DNA of 64,000 nucleotides. It comes from Deltaproteobacteria bacterium. GTDB taxonomy: Bacteria > Myxococcota_A > UBA9042 > PHBI01. The translations under genes and the position numbers were made by a program. The notes beneath the pieces are model-generated. The model saw only the letters and a program-made list of their open reading frames with translations. It was not told where the DNA came from and did not search any database. Positions 1 through 7,604 of this stretch are shown here, one piece after another (within the stretch, counting starts at the first letter, position 1; every line of letters starts with the position of its first letter). The stretch lies in assembly GCA_020632715.1 (NCBI GenBank), contig JACKFA010000012.1:105687-169686 (forward strand), given 5' to 3'.

Positions 1-82
1 CGTCCACCGCGGCGAGCTCCGCCTCCGAGACCTCGTCCACGCCCAGGTCGTCCTTCATCGTCCTCCGATCGTCGCGCGTCAT
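1..82 (-). CDS. Start of a gene coupled to the ECF sigma factor (partial)
   Basis: The ATG at 82-80 overlaps the TGA of the sigma factor (ATGA), so translation is probably coupled. The visible peptide begins MTRDDRRTMKDDLGVDEVSE; a second in-frame ATG lies at 58. The gene runs off the left edge. The gene behind an ECF sigma factor in the same operon is commonly its anti-sigma factor, but the 27 visible residues contain no recognisable zinc-finger or membrane segment, so the function is inferred only from position. Confidence 0.5.
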   Translation of the reverse strand, partial: MTRDDRRTMKDDLGVDEVSEAELAAVD

Positions 83-783
83 GCCTCCGAACCTCCCGAG
101 CGCGCGCGGCGGGCGAGCGCGAGGTCGCGCCGGCCGCGGTGCACCCACGTCTTGACGGTGGCGACCGGGACGCCGAGCACGTCGGCGGCCTCGGTCAGCT
201 TGAGCCCCTCGACCTGCGTCAGCAGGAGCGCCTGCCGCGGCCCCTCGGCGAGCGCGCCGAGCGCCCCCTCGAGCCACGCGAGCGTCTCGCCGGTCTCGGC
301 GGCGTCGGCGGGGCTCGGGCCGCCGTCGGGCGGGTCGAGCGGGCGGCCGTCGTCGGGGCTCCCGGCCCACCAGTCGACGAGGATCCGCCGCACCGCGCGC
401 TTCCGCCAGTGGCTCCGCAGCAGGTTGTGGGCGATGGTGAAGAGCCACACGCGGAACGGGCGCTCCGGGGCGTAGCTCGCGGCGTGCTGGTGCACCCGCA
501 GGAACGTGTCCTGGAAGAGGTCGTCGGCGACCTCGGGCGCGAGCCCGTTGCGCCGGTAGAAGCCGTAGATCGAGCCGCGATAGTGCCCGACCAGGGCCTC
601 GAACGCGCCGCGCTCACCGGCGCGGTGCCGCGCGATCAAGCCCGCGCCTGGGTCCGCGGGCGCCTCGGCGACCACGACGAGGTCGGGCCCGCCGCCGCCG
701 GCGCCGCTCCGAGCCACCCCCTCTGGGCGCGCTTCCGTCATGACGGGATACTGCAAGACGTCGGCCTCCGCTTCCACGACCAC
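79..783 (-). CDS. ECF (sigma-70 family) RNA polymerase sigma factor
   Basis: A 234-residue extracytoplasmic-function sigma factor. Region 2 lies at about residues 55-120: a core with FEALVGHYRGSIYGFYRR, a DDLFQDTFLRVHQH segment, and RPFRVWLFTIAHNLLRSHWRKR for -10 recognition and melting. Region 4 lies at about 170-225, with an HTH LKLTEAADVLGVPVATVKTW. A 45-50 residue extension precedes region 2, so the true start may be an internal codon such as the Met at residue 15. The gene is coupled by ATGA overlap to the next gene, a typical sigma/anti-sigma layout. Its signal and regulon cannot be read from the sequence. Confidence 0.93.
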   Translation of the reverse strand: MVVEAEADVLQYPVMTEARPEGVARSGAGGGGPDLVVVAEAPADPGAGLIARHRAGERGAFEALVGHYRGSIYGFYRRNGLAPEVADDLFQDTFLRVHQHAASYAPERPFRVWLFTIAHNLLRSHWRKRAVRRILVDWWAGSPDDGRPLDPPDGGPSPADAAETGETLAWLEGALGALAEGPRQALLLTQVEGLKLTEAADVLGVPVATVKTWVHRGRRDLALARRARSGGSEA

Positions 784-874
784 CGCGAACGCGGCTCGTC
801 GGAGAAGGTTTCAGCCGGCGCCGATTTTCTCGCGCGACGGCGCGGGAGGCTCCCCTGCGCCGCCCCGAGCGCCG

Positions 875-1831
875 CTACTTCTTCGCGAGCACGCGCTTCG
901 CGGTCGCGTAGAGGGCCTTCCGGTCGGCGAGCCCGTTGGTGCCGCCGTTGATGACCTTCGTCTGCGCGGTGATGGCGCCCTCGTCGGACTTGTCGTTCAG
1001 GTTGTGCTTCGTCCAGTACCACTCGGCGATCTTGAACGCCCACTGCGGCTCGGCCGCGAGCTCCGGGTTCTTCACGAAGTCGACCCCGAAGTGCTCGCTC
1101 GCCTCCTTGTAGTTCGCGCGCCCGGTCAGGTGGATCCCGCCGCGCCCCTTGAACTTCGGGCCGTCGCCGCGCTGCGTGTTGCCGAGGTCCTTCCGGTTCT
1201 CGTAGCCCTTGCCGCTCGCGTACTCGGTGAGGCCGTTGAAGCGGTCGCTCTCGTGGGCGATCTGCGCGATGTACATGGCCTTTCGCTGCGCCGTGTTCAT
1301 CCCGCCCTGGTACATCGACTGGTTGATGTACTTGATGTTGGCGCGGATGTACGCCTCGGGCGCGGTCGGCAGGATCTCGATGAGCTGTGCCGCCGACACC
1401 GAGCACTGCACGGCCATCTCGAGCGCCGCGAGCGTCTGCGGGCCGACCGTGCCGTTCGCCTGCACGCCGAAGAGCGTCTGGAACTCGCTCACCGCCCCGG
1501 AGGCGGCCGAGCCGAAGGTCTCCGCGAGGGGCGCCGTGAACCCGAGCCGCGCGAGCATCGCCGCGATGGACGCGACCGCCGGCCCCGTCTGCCCCGGGCG
1601 CAGCACGGCGCCCGAGCGGATGGCGGCGAGCGACGGCGCGGCGGTGCTCGGCGCGGCCTGCCGCGCGGCGCCCGCGCCCGCGCCCGGCGAGAGCTTCTCC
1701 TCGCCCTCGGCGAACGTCGTGCCCTTGAGCGGCGGCGCGTCCTTGCGCGGCCCCGCGGCGTCCTGCTGCGGGTCCGTGGACTTGCCCCCACCGAGGGCGC
1801 CCGTGATGAAGTCCGTGAAAGAGAATCCCAT
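875..1831 (-). CDS. Peptidoglycan-binding plus GH19 endolysin/chitinase-like protein, candidate secreted effector
   Basis: 318 residues. An Ala/Pro/Gly-rich leader carries TTFAEGEEKLSPGA at residues 38-51, a motif shared with two other proteins of the window. Residues about 73-130 form a PG_binding_1 repeat (RPGQTGPAVASIAAML to GTVGPQTLAAL). The C-terminal half is a GH19/lysozyme-like fold: IAQIAHESDRFNGLTEYASG carries the catalytic-type Glu, followed by KFKGRGGIHLTGRANY and the WYWTKHNLND region. The expected activity is cleavage of peptidoglycan or chitin glycans. No Sec or TAT signal is visible, which suits a phage-lysin-like protein or cargo of a dedicated secretion machine. The ATG has a divergent lipoprotein gene on its other side. 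Confidence 0.85.
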   Translation of the reverse strand: MGFSFTDFITGALGGGKSTDPQQDAAGPRKDAPPLKGTTFAEGEEKLSPGAGAGAARQAAPSTAAPSLAAIRSGAVLRPGQTGPAVASIAAMLARLGFTAPLAETFGSAASGAVSEFQTLFGVQANGTVGPQTLAALEMAVQCSVSAAQLIEILPTAPEAYIRANIKYINQSMYQGGMNTAQRKAMYIAQIAHESDRFNGLTEYASGKGYENRKDLGNTQRGDGPKFKGRGGIHLTGRANYKEASEHFGVDFVKNPELAAEPQWAFKIAEWYWTKHNLNDKSDEGAITAQTKVINGGTNGLADRKALYATAKRVLAKK

Positions 1832-1939
1832 CGCGACCTTGTCTTCGCGTCACGGGCCGACCCACCCGAGAGGCAGGTTAGCGCAAGGTCGGCGCCCATC
1901 GCGACCGGTTCGCCCGAAAAAACGACCCGACGCCAATAT

Positions 1940-1959
1940 CCGTTCATCCGGATGAACGG
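1940..1959. promoter_or_regulatory. 20-bp perfect palindrome in a divergent intergenic region
   Basis: CCGTTCATCCGGATGAACGG reads identically on both strands. It lies 109 bp upstream of the endolysin-like ATG (1831) and 97 bp upstream of the Cys-rich lipoprotein ATG (2056). It has no loop and no T-tract, so an operator for a dimeric regulator is more likely than a terminator. The regulator is unknown. Confidence 0.45.
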
Positions 1960-2055
1960 CTCGACCGCTCCGGGCGGGCGCGCCGCCCCCCGCGAATTTC
2001 ACGCGCCGCGACGTCGCCCTTGACGCGAGCGGGTCGATTTTGCGATTCGCCGACC

Positions 2056-3651
2056 ATGCACAAGCGCATGGCACTCGCCCTCATCACGACGCTCTCCGCG
2101 GTCGGCGCGGTCGCGTGCTCCGGCCCTGGCGGCAACACGACGTTCATCGGCGGAGACACGACCACCATCGACGGCGTCCTCTTCCCGGACGCGTCGCCGG
2201 CGGACACGCTCGCGCCGGAGGACACGGAGCCCGCGCCCGACACGGCGCAGCCGGTGGACACCGCGCAGCCCGTGGACACGGCGTCGCCCATCGACACGGC
2301 GGCGCCGGGGTGCGTGAACGGCACGGGGTGCAACGACTTCGACCCGTGCACGGTGAACGACCAGTGCGTCGACGGGGCGTGCCGCGGCACGGCGCTCAGC
2401 TGTGACGACAGCATCCCGTGCACGGTCGACACGTGCCTCGGCGGGCAGTGCCAGCACGCGATGCAGCCGGGCTTCTGCTACGTCGGCGGCACGTGCTGGA
2501 CGAACGCCCAGTACAACCCGCAGAACGACTGCCAGAAGTGCGTGAGCACGGCGAACGACTCCGCCTGGACCGACGACGACGGCCGCAAGTGCGACGACCA
2601 CGACGTGTGCACGACGGGCGAGGAGTGCCAGGCGGGCGTGTGCGGCGGCGGGGTCACGCCGCGCGAGATCTGCGACGACGAGATCGACAACGACTGCAAC
2701 GGCAAGACGGACGCCGCGGACCTCGCCTGCGGCGCCTCCTGCACGAGCCACGGCGACTGTTACCCCGACCGGGTCTGCGCGACGTGGGTGACGACCGGCG
2801 AGAACGCCTGCAGCGACCCGTGCATCGGGACAGCGGACTGCCCGCCGGGACAGATCTGTTCGAAGCTCCCCGGGAGCGCCCAGGTCGGGTTCTGCCAGCC
2901 GTCGCCCGCCGGCGGCCTCGCGAACGGCGTGGCGTGCTCGGTCGACGCGCAGTGCCAGAGCCTCCTCTGCGCGGACGACGTGTGCCGCCCGACGTGCCTC
3001 TCCGAGGACCGCTGCCCCGGCGCGGACACCTGCCACCCGGTCGGCGACCTGGGCCTCGGCCTCGTGTCGGCGGCGTGCGCGCCGAACACGCCCGGCAGCG
3101 TGGCGATCAACGGGGTGTGCTCAGACCCGAGCGGGTTCGAGTACGACGGGAGCTACTGCGCCTCGGGGCACTGCGACCTCATGCCCTATCCGCGGGAGCC
3201 CCTGTTCTGCAGCAAGCTCTGCCACAGCGAGACCGACTGCAACGTCGGGCAGGAGTGCAACATCGTGCTCTACGCGGCGGCGACGAACCCCAGCACGCTC
3301 CCGGCGTCGGCGCTGCACCCGATCTACGGCCGCGACGCGCTCGCGGCGTGCTACACGCCGACGACCCCGGGCGGCACGCTCGAGGCCGGGGCGCCGTGCA
3401 ACCCCGTCAACCACGCGCAGTGCAAGAGCAACAAGTGCCTCGCCATCGGCGCCGAAGGCGACCCGCAGACCTACTGCACCCGGTACTGCGAGTTCGACCA
3501 GGAGTGCCCGAGCGGGATGGGGTGCTTCACGTCCCTCGTGACCCTCGCGAGCGACTGGCTCCAGAACCCGAACGTGAACCCGCCGAACGTCACGCCCTAT
3601 CCGGCGACGACGACGCTCTACAGCTTGATCCGCGTGTGCCAGTGGCAGTAG
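2056..3651 (+). CDS. Cys-rich lipoprotein with MopE-type metal-binding motif
   Basis: 531 residues from the ATG at 2056, chosen because it opens a lipoprotein signal: MHKRMALALITTLSAVGAVAC, with lipobox AVAC and predicted lipidation of the Cys. A Thr/Asp/Pro tether (DTAQPVDTAQPVDTASPIDT) follows, then tens of Cys residues in repeated CxxDxxCTxxxxC units. The segment EICDDEIDNDCNGKTD is the putative metal-binding motif of MopE-like outer-membrane proteins. Such proteins are usually displayed on the outer membrane; the ligand is unknown. The protein resembles the 770-residue lipoprotein at 48588-50900 in architecture. Confidence 0.85.
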   Translation: MHKRMALALITTLSAVGAVACSGPGGNTTFIGGDTTTIDGVLFPDASPADTLAPEDTEPAPDTAQPVDTAQPVDTASPIDTAAPGCVNGTGCNDFDPCTVNDQCVDGACRGTALSCDDSIPCTVDTCLGGQCQHAMQPGFCYVGGTCWTNAQYNPQNDCQKCVSTANDSAWTDDDGRKCDDHDVCTTGEECQAGVCGGGVTPREICDDEIDNDCNGKTDAADLACGASCTSHGDCYPDRVCATWVTTGENACSDPCIGTADCPPGQICSKLPGSAQVGFCQPSPAGGLANGVACSVDAQCQSLLCADDVCRPTCLSEDRCPGADTCHPVGDLGLGLVSAACAPNTPGSVAINGVCSDPSGFEYDGSYCASGHCDLMPYPREPLFCSKLCHSETDCNVGQECNIVLYAAATNPSTLPASALHPIYGRDALAACYTPTTPGGTLEAGAPCNPVNHAQCKSNKCLAIGAEGDPQTYCTRYCEFDQECPSGMGCFTSLVTLASDWLQNPNVNPPNVTPYPATTTLYSLIRVCQWQ

Positions 3652-3686
3652 ACTTGGGCAGTTAGACGACTACACAGGCCGCATCC

Positions 3687-3702
3687 GTCCGGGATCCTGC
3701 AC
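3687..3702. promoter_or_regulatory. Inverted repeat, upstream copy of a candidate enhancer pair
   Basis: GTCCGGGATCCTGCAC is a two-mismatch version of the perfect palindrome at 3719-3734. Both are followed by ACCGG. The two start 32 bp apart, about three helical turns, so bound dimers would lie on the same DNA face. They sit 83-98 bp upstream of the -24 element at 3785. Confidence 0.5.
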
Positions 3703-3718
3703 ACCGGCGGCGCCGAGC

Positions 3719-3734
3719 GTCCAGGATCCTGGAC
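3719..3734. promoter_or_regulatory. 16-bp perfect palindrome, promoter-proximal candidate enhancer
   Basis: GTCCAGGATCCTGGAC is a perfect palindrome 51-66 bp upstream of the -24/-12 promoter of the LuxR-type gene. This is a normal position for an upstream activator site of a sigma-54 activator. It could instead be an autoregulatory operator of the LuxR-type protein. Confidence 0.55.
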
Positions 3735-3784
3735 ACCGGGCGATATCGCTCCATGTGATCTCGGAGACTTGCGCCGACGCCGTC

Positions 3785-3800
3785 TGGCACGGGCTTTGCT
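3785..3800 (+). promoter_or_regulatory. Sigma-54-type (-24/-12) promoter of the LuxR-type regulator
   Basis: TGGCACGGGCTTTGCT matches the consensus TGGCACG-N4-TTGCW at every defined position. Transcription would begin near 3811, only a few bases before the ATG at 3814. The mRNA would then be nearly leaderless, or translation starts at a later codon. Confidence 0.6.
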
Positions 3801-3813
3801 TCGCGTCGGCGCC

Positions 3814-4812
3814 ATGTCGCCCCTCCGGAAGACCACGTCCGACCTCCCCCACGACCTCGCGCTCGCGGCCTCCCTGCGCCCGGAGCGCGCGGACCGGATG
3901 CGCCGGCGCCTCGTCTCCGCGGTGCGCAGCTTCTTCGACTGCGCGGCGGCCATCTACCTCGGCTTCGCGGCGGCCCCGGGCGAGGTCGTCTCCACGAGCG
4001 TCACGGCGGCCTCGAGCGACGAGGGCGGCACGTTCGGCCACCTCGAGGGGGTGCGCCTCCCGCTCGAGCGCGACGTCGTCCGCTACCCGCTCGACCGCGG
4101 GAGCGACGCGTTCCACGCGTCCGGGGCGCTGCTCGGGTTCCGGCACTCGGTCACGGCGGTCGTCTTCGACGGGGCGTCGGCCGTCGGCAGCGTGTCGGCG
4201 CTCTTCGCGCGGGCCCGGCCCCACCCGGGGCTCGTCGCGGCGCTGAACGAGTCGCTGCCGGAGGTGCGGCACCTGGTCCTGCGCGCGGCGGAGCTCGACG
4301 AGCAGGCGCTCGGCGCCGACAAGCACGCCGTCGCCATCGCCGAGGGCGACGGGCGCCTCGCCGCGATCTCCGAGACGGCCGAGACGTGGCTCGACGACCG
4401 GCGGCGCGCGCGGCTCGAGGCTCGTCTCCAGACGGCGCTCGCGGCGGGCGGGCCGATGGAGCTCGTGCTCGACGGCGCCCTCGTGGCGTGTGAGCCCGAG
4501 GCGCGCGGTGGGCGCTACATCGTGACGATGCGGGCGGCCCCGCGACCGCGTCTCCCGCGCGATCACGTGCTCACGCAGCGGCAGCGGCGGATCTGCACCC
4601 TCATCGCCGGCGGCACCTCCCACGGCGAGGTCGCCCGCGCGCTGGGCGTCTCGGACAAGACCATCGCCCGGCACGTGCACGACGCCTACGCGGCCCTCGG
4701 CGTGAGCTCCGTCGACGGCCTCCGCGCCGTGCTCGGCGGCTCCGAGGCCGCGACCTTCGGCAAGGGGCGGGGCGCCGCGAGCGCCCCGTTCGACGCCACC
4801 TCGCGCGCCTGA
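3814..4812 (+). CDS. LuxR-type DNA-binding transcriptional regulator
   Basis: 332 residues from the ATG at 3814; a longer TTG-started frame from 3769 would run through the promoter. The C-terminal GerE/LuxR HTH covers about residues 250-308: LTQRQRRICTLIAGGTSHGE, then VARALGVSDKTIARHVHDAY. The N-terminal 240 residues are a probable sensor or dimerisation region with no family I recognise; no receiver-domain Asp pattern is obvious. The sigma-54-type promoter and the twin palindromes upstream suggest enhancer-driven control. The gene follows the Cys-rich lipoprotein on the same strand and converges on the lipase-like gene. Confidence 0.8.
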   Translation: MSPLRKTTSDLPHDLALAASLRPERADRMRRRLVSAVRSFFDCAAAIYLGFAAAPGEVVSTSVTAASSDEGGTFGHLEGVRLPLERDVVRYPLDRGSDAFHASGALLGFRHSVTAVVFDGASAVGSVSALFARARPHPGLVAALNESLPEVRHLVLRAAELDEQALGADKHAVAIAEGDGRLAAISETAETWLDDRRRARLEARLQTALAAGGPMELVLDGALVACEPEARGGRYIVTMRAAPRPRLPRDHVLTQRQRRICTLIAGGTSHGEVARALGVSDKTIARHVHDAYAALGVSSVDGLRAVLGGSEAATFGKGRGAASAPFDATSRA

Positions 4813-4821
4813 CGTCGAGCC

Positions 4822-6102
4822 TCAGCTCGGCTTCTTCTTGGCCTCGGGCTCGGCTGCGGCCGCAGGTGCGGGCGCGGCGGCGGCCTCCGGCGCGGTCGGC
4901 GCCTTCCCCGCGTCCTGCGCCTGGTCGGCGCGCACCGCGGGCACGACGTTCTTCTCGAAGAGCGCGGCGTCGTCCGTGAGCGCCCCGTGCTGGGCGCGCC
5001 CGCGGGGGTCGAAGATGCCGCCGGCGACGTTGGGATCGGGGTTCCCGGTCGGCCCCTCCCCCTCGGCGAGGGTCCACTCGTGCTCGTGCACCTTGTCGCG
5101 CGGCGCGCCCCCCTCGGCGAGCCGGTTCCCCTGGTCCCCGCTGCGCTCGTGCGCCGCGGCGACGACGGGGTCGACGGGGTTCTGGAAGTCGTGCACGCCG
5201 TCGGCCTTCTCCATGAAGGTCCCCTGCTCGTCCGCCTCCGGGTGCTCGTCCATGTAGGGCGTGTTGAGGAGGATCACGTCGCCGAGGTCGAGGCTCCGGA
5301 GGAGCTCGAGCTCGCGCGCGACCTCGCTGTCGTCGCACGCGAGGAGCGCCTGGTGGTGCCGCTCGACGGTGGCGATCTCCCCGTCGAGGTACGCGAGGAG
5401 CTCGGCCTTCTTCGCGCCCGAGCGCTTGTGCGCCGCGTTCTCGGCGCTGAAGCTCCAGTCCGCGGCCTCGACCTTCGCCTTCTCGGCGAGCAACTTCGCG
5501 AGCCGCGCCTCGAGCCGCTGCACGCCCTGCGCGAACTCCGGCGAGTCCTTCGGCGCGCGGGCGCCGGCCTGCACGTCGCCGAGGTAGCCCTCCTGCTCGT
5601 CCATGTGGGCGCCCATCTCGCCGACGACGTTGCCGCCGTGCGAGTGCGCGACGAGGTTCAGCTTCTGGCCGCGCTCGGCCGCTGGCAGCGCCTCCTCCTG
5701 ATACAGCTTGCGGCCGGCGACGGCGCGCGCCGTCTCGTCGTTCGGGCCGCCGAAGTACTCGAAGTCCGAGCCGCTCGTGGAGCCGAGGAGATCGTGCGCC
5801 TGCCCCTTCACGTCGTCGCTGTAGTAGCCGGGATCGTCGTTCGAGAAGGTGCCCTTCACGAAGGTCGTGTGCTCGGTGCCGGGCGCGCCGCTCGCCGCGG
5901 GCGGCGCCTCGCCCTCGGCCTCCTTCAGCTGCACCATGCCGAGGTTCCCGCCGGCCGCCATGAGCGCGCCGAGGTGCGTCGCCGCGCCGGGCCCGCTCCC
6001 GACGACGGGCAGCGGCGACCCCGCAACGTCGCCGTCGCCGCGCATGCCCTCACGACGAGTGGCGGCCTGCGGGGCCACCGCCAACGGCGCTCTCTCGGTC
6101 AT
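4822..6102 (-). CDS. Alpha/beta-hydrolase (lipase-like) candidate effector
   Basis: 426 residues from the ATG at 6102 (GGTGAGG upstream). The nucleophile elbow is LNLVAHSHGGNVVGEM at about residues 148-163, a G-x-S-x-G variant. Likely acid and base candidates are the Asp in NPVDPV and a His in KVHEHEWT. The N-terminal 50 residues are low-complexity and lack a Sec signal; MVQLKEAEGEAPP there resembles the MILQLKERQ opening of the VWD-like effector at 14879. A helical segment rich in Glu/Lys/Ala follows the elbow, and the C-terminus is an Ala/Pro/Glu tail ending in a charged KKKPS. This fits Tle-type antibacterial or anti-eukaryotic lipases, but substrate and secretion route are inferred. Confidence 0.65.
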   Translation of the reverse strand: MTERAPLAVAPQAATRREGMRGDGDVAGSPLPVVGSGPGAATHLGALMAAGGNLGMVQLKEAEGEAPPAASGAPGTEHTTFVKGTFSNDDPGYYSDDVKGQAHDLLGSTSGSDFEYFGGPNDETARAVAGRKLYQEEALPAAERGQKLNLVAHSHGGNVVGEMGAHMDEQEGYLGDVQAGARAPKDSPEFAQGVQRLEARLAKLLAEKAKVEAADWSFSAENAAHKRSGAKKAELLAYLDGEIATVERHHQALLACDDSEVARELELLRSLDLGDVILLNTPYMDEHPEADEQGTFMEKADGVHDFQNPVDPVVAAAHERSGDQGNRLAEGGAPRDKVHEHEWTLAEGEGPTGNPDPNVAGGIFDPRGRAQHGALTDDAALFEKNVVPAVRADQAQDAGKAPTAPEAAAAPAPAAAAEPEAKKKPS

Positions 6103-6125
6103 AGGCGCCTCACCCACACACCACG

Positions 6126-6140
6126 AGTTCGTAACGAACT
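6126..6140. promoter_or_regulatory. 15-bp perfect 7-1-7 palindrome upstream of the lipase-like gene
   Basis: AGTTCGTAACGAACT is a perfect inverted repeat around a single central A. It lies 24-38 bp upstream of the ATG at 6102, where the promoter should be, so it would suit a repressor operator. Confidence 0.45.
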
Positions 6141-6213
6141 GTATCGCACTCTTCGCCCACTTCACCGCAAGAAACAAGGGCGAACCCCGACGACGTCGTC
6201 AGCGACGGCGTGA

Positions 6214-7527
6214 TCACGGTCCCACATAGCGCGCGCGGGGGCGCAGCAGGTGGCTCGCGCTGCGCTGCTCGAGGGCGTGGGCGATCCACCCGACGCTCCG
6301 CCCGACCGCGAAGATGGCCGCGGCGCTGCCGCGCGGCAGGCGCCCGGCCTCGGCGACCGCGACGAGGCCGAGGTCGAGGGTCGGCGCCGGCAAGCCGGCC
6401 GCGGCCATGGCGTCCACGATCCTGGACACCGCGCGGACGCCCGGCGCGTCGCCACCGAGCGCGACGGCCCAGGCGATGAGCGCGCGCCCGCGGGGGTCGC
6501 CGCCGGGGTAGAGCGGGTGGCCCATCCCGGGGATGGTCTCGCCGCGCGCGTGGCGCCGCTTCACGACCTGCGCGGGGTCGGGCAGCGCGGCGGCCTCGTC
6601 GAGGAGCTGCTCGACCTGGGCGCACACGCCGCCGTGGCGCGCGCCGGAGAGCGCGGCGGCGGCGGCCTGGAGCGAGGCCGTGAGGGTCGCCCCCGTGGAC
6701 GCGACGACGCGCGCGGTGAAGCTCGACACGTTGAGCTCGTGGTCGGCGGTCAGCACCAGCGCGCGGTTCACGGCGGCGACGACGTCCGCGCGGGCTGCGT
6801 CCTCGCCGCCGAGGGCGGTGACGAGGACCCGCGCGACGCCGTCGTGGGCGAGGGCGCCGGCGGCGCGCGGCGTGCGCGGGCGGCCGGCCGCGGCGGCGAG
6901 GCGCCGGACGAGGGCGCGGGCGCGGTCGTGCTCGACGCGAGGCGCGAGGGGCCCGTCGAGGGCGCCGTCGACGTCGGCGAAGGCGAGCGCGAGGCGGACG
7001 GCGTCGAGCGGGGTCGAGCCGGCGCCGAGCTGCGCGCGGACGGCGTCGAAGGGGAGGCCGCCGAGGTCGCGCGCGCCCCAGCCGTCGCCGTCCTCGGCGT
7101 CCCAGAGCCAGTCGGCGACGGCCTCGAAGGTGGTGTCGGCGGCGGCGAGCGCGGTCGCGAGGCGGCCGCGGTAGGCGGGGCCGTCGGGGGTGATGGCGGT
7201 GAGGGCGCTCTCGATGACGGGCTCGCCGAAGCGGAGCGCGCCGGCGGCGACGGGGGCGTGGCCCGCGCGGGCGGCGGCGCGGATCCTGAGCCGCTCCACG
7301 TCGGCCGCGAGGTAGTGGTGCTCGCGGCCCTCGCCCGGGAGCGACGTCAGGAGGCCGCGGCTCACGTACGCGTAGAGGGTCGCGCGCTTGACGCCGAGGC
7401 GCTCGGCGGCCTCGGCGGCGGTCACGAGTCGCCCGGCGTCGTCCCTGGTTGATTCATCGATCAATGTATGCCGACCCCATGTCTCTGATTCAGCGTGCCT
7501 TTCAGGATATATTGATGATTGATTCAA
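6214..7527 (-). CDS. Citrate synthase-family protein with N-terminal HTH domain
   Basis: Up to 437 residues. LVTAAEAAERLGVKRATLYA opens a MerR/excisionase-like HTH at about residues 34-90. It is fused to a citrate synthase fold with LSGARHGGVCAQV and ETIPGMGHPLYPGGDPRG catalytic-His regions, ending RASHLLRPRARYVGP. Such HTH-fused citrate synthases are usually found beside a second citrate synthase gene, as here (divergent, 7605-8737). The pair may work as a heteromer or use another acyl-CoA. Start uncertain: the ATG at 7527 would place operator-like repeats inside the gene. A TTG at 7464 or GTG at 7425 would start just ahead of the HTH, as in relatives. Confidence 0.88.
   Translation of the reverse strand: MNQSSIYPERHAESETWGRHTLIDESTRDDAGRLVTAAEAAERLGVKRATLYAYVSRGLLTSLPGEGREHHYLAADVERLRIRAAARAGHAPVAAGALRFGEPVIESALTAITPDGPAYRGRLATALAAADTTFEAVADWLWDAEDGDGWGARDLGGLPFDAVRAQLGAGSTPLDAVRLALAFADVDGALDGPLAPRVEHDRARALVRRLAAAAGRPRTPRAAGALAHDGVARVLVTALGGEDAARADVVAAVNRALVLTADHELNVSSFTARVVASTGATLTASLQAAAAALSGARHGGVCAQVEQLLDEAAALPDPAQVVKRRHARGETIPGMGHPLYPGGDPRGRALIAWAVALGGDAPGVRAVSRIVDAMAAAGLPAPTLDLGLVAVAEAGRLPRGSAAAIFAVGRSVGWIAHALEQRSASHLLRPRARYVGP
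7449..7464. promoter_or_regulatory. TTGAT-N6-ATCAA inverted repeat, candidate operator
   Basis: TTGATTCATCGATCAA lies in the AT-rich island between the divergent citrate synthase genes. The same TTGAT/ATCAA half-sites recur at 7512-7537. The HTH-fused citrate synthase is the obvious candidate binder. Confidence 0.5.
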
Positions 7528-7537
7528 GATGGATCAA
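7512..7537. promoter_or_regulatory. Overlapping TTGA/TCAA and TTGAT/ATCAA inverted repeats
   Basis: TTGATGATTGATTCAA (7512-7527) overlaps TTGATTCAAGATGGATCAA (7519-7537), giving three half-sites of the type seen at 7449. The island is strikingly AT-rich for this genome and probably holds both divergent promoters. Confidence 0.5.
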
Positions 7538-7604
7538 CCCATATCGCGCCGCTACGGTCTCGTGGCTCGCCGCGCTGGAGCGGCGGGCTGACGGAGGTCG
7601 AGAG

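Noticed and set aside
139..951. Long plus-strand frames over the sigma factor and many other opposite-strand frames across the window
   Set aside because: In DNA this GC-rich, shadows of real genes stay open. Their translations are Arg/Pro/Gly/His-biased and match no family.
1868..1884. Possible minus-strand -24/-12 promoter of the endolysin-like gene
   Set aside because: The GG/GC spacing fits, but several consensus positions (T1, A5, G7) are wrong; too weak to list.
6412..6427. Third GTCC-N8-GGAC site (GTCCACGATCCTGGAC) like the twin sites at 3687/3719
   Set aside because: It lies inside the citrate synthase coding region, encodes conserved protein (VDAM region), and is unpaired. Coincidence is likely.
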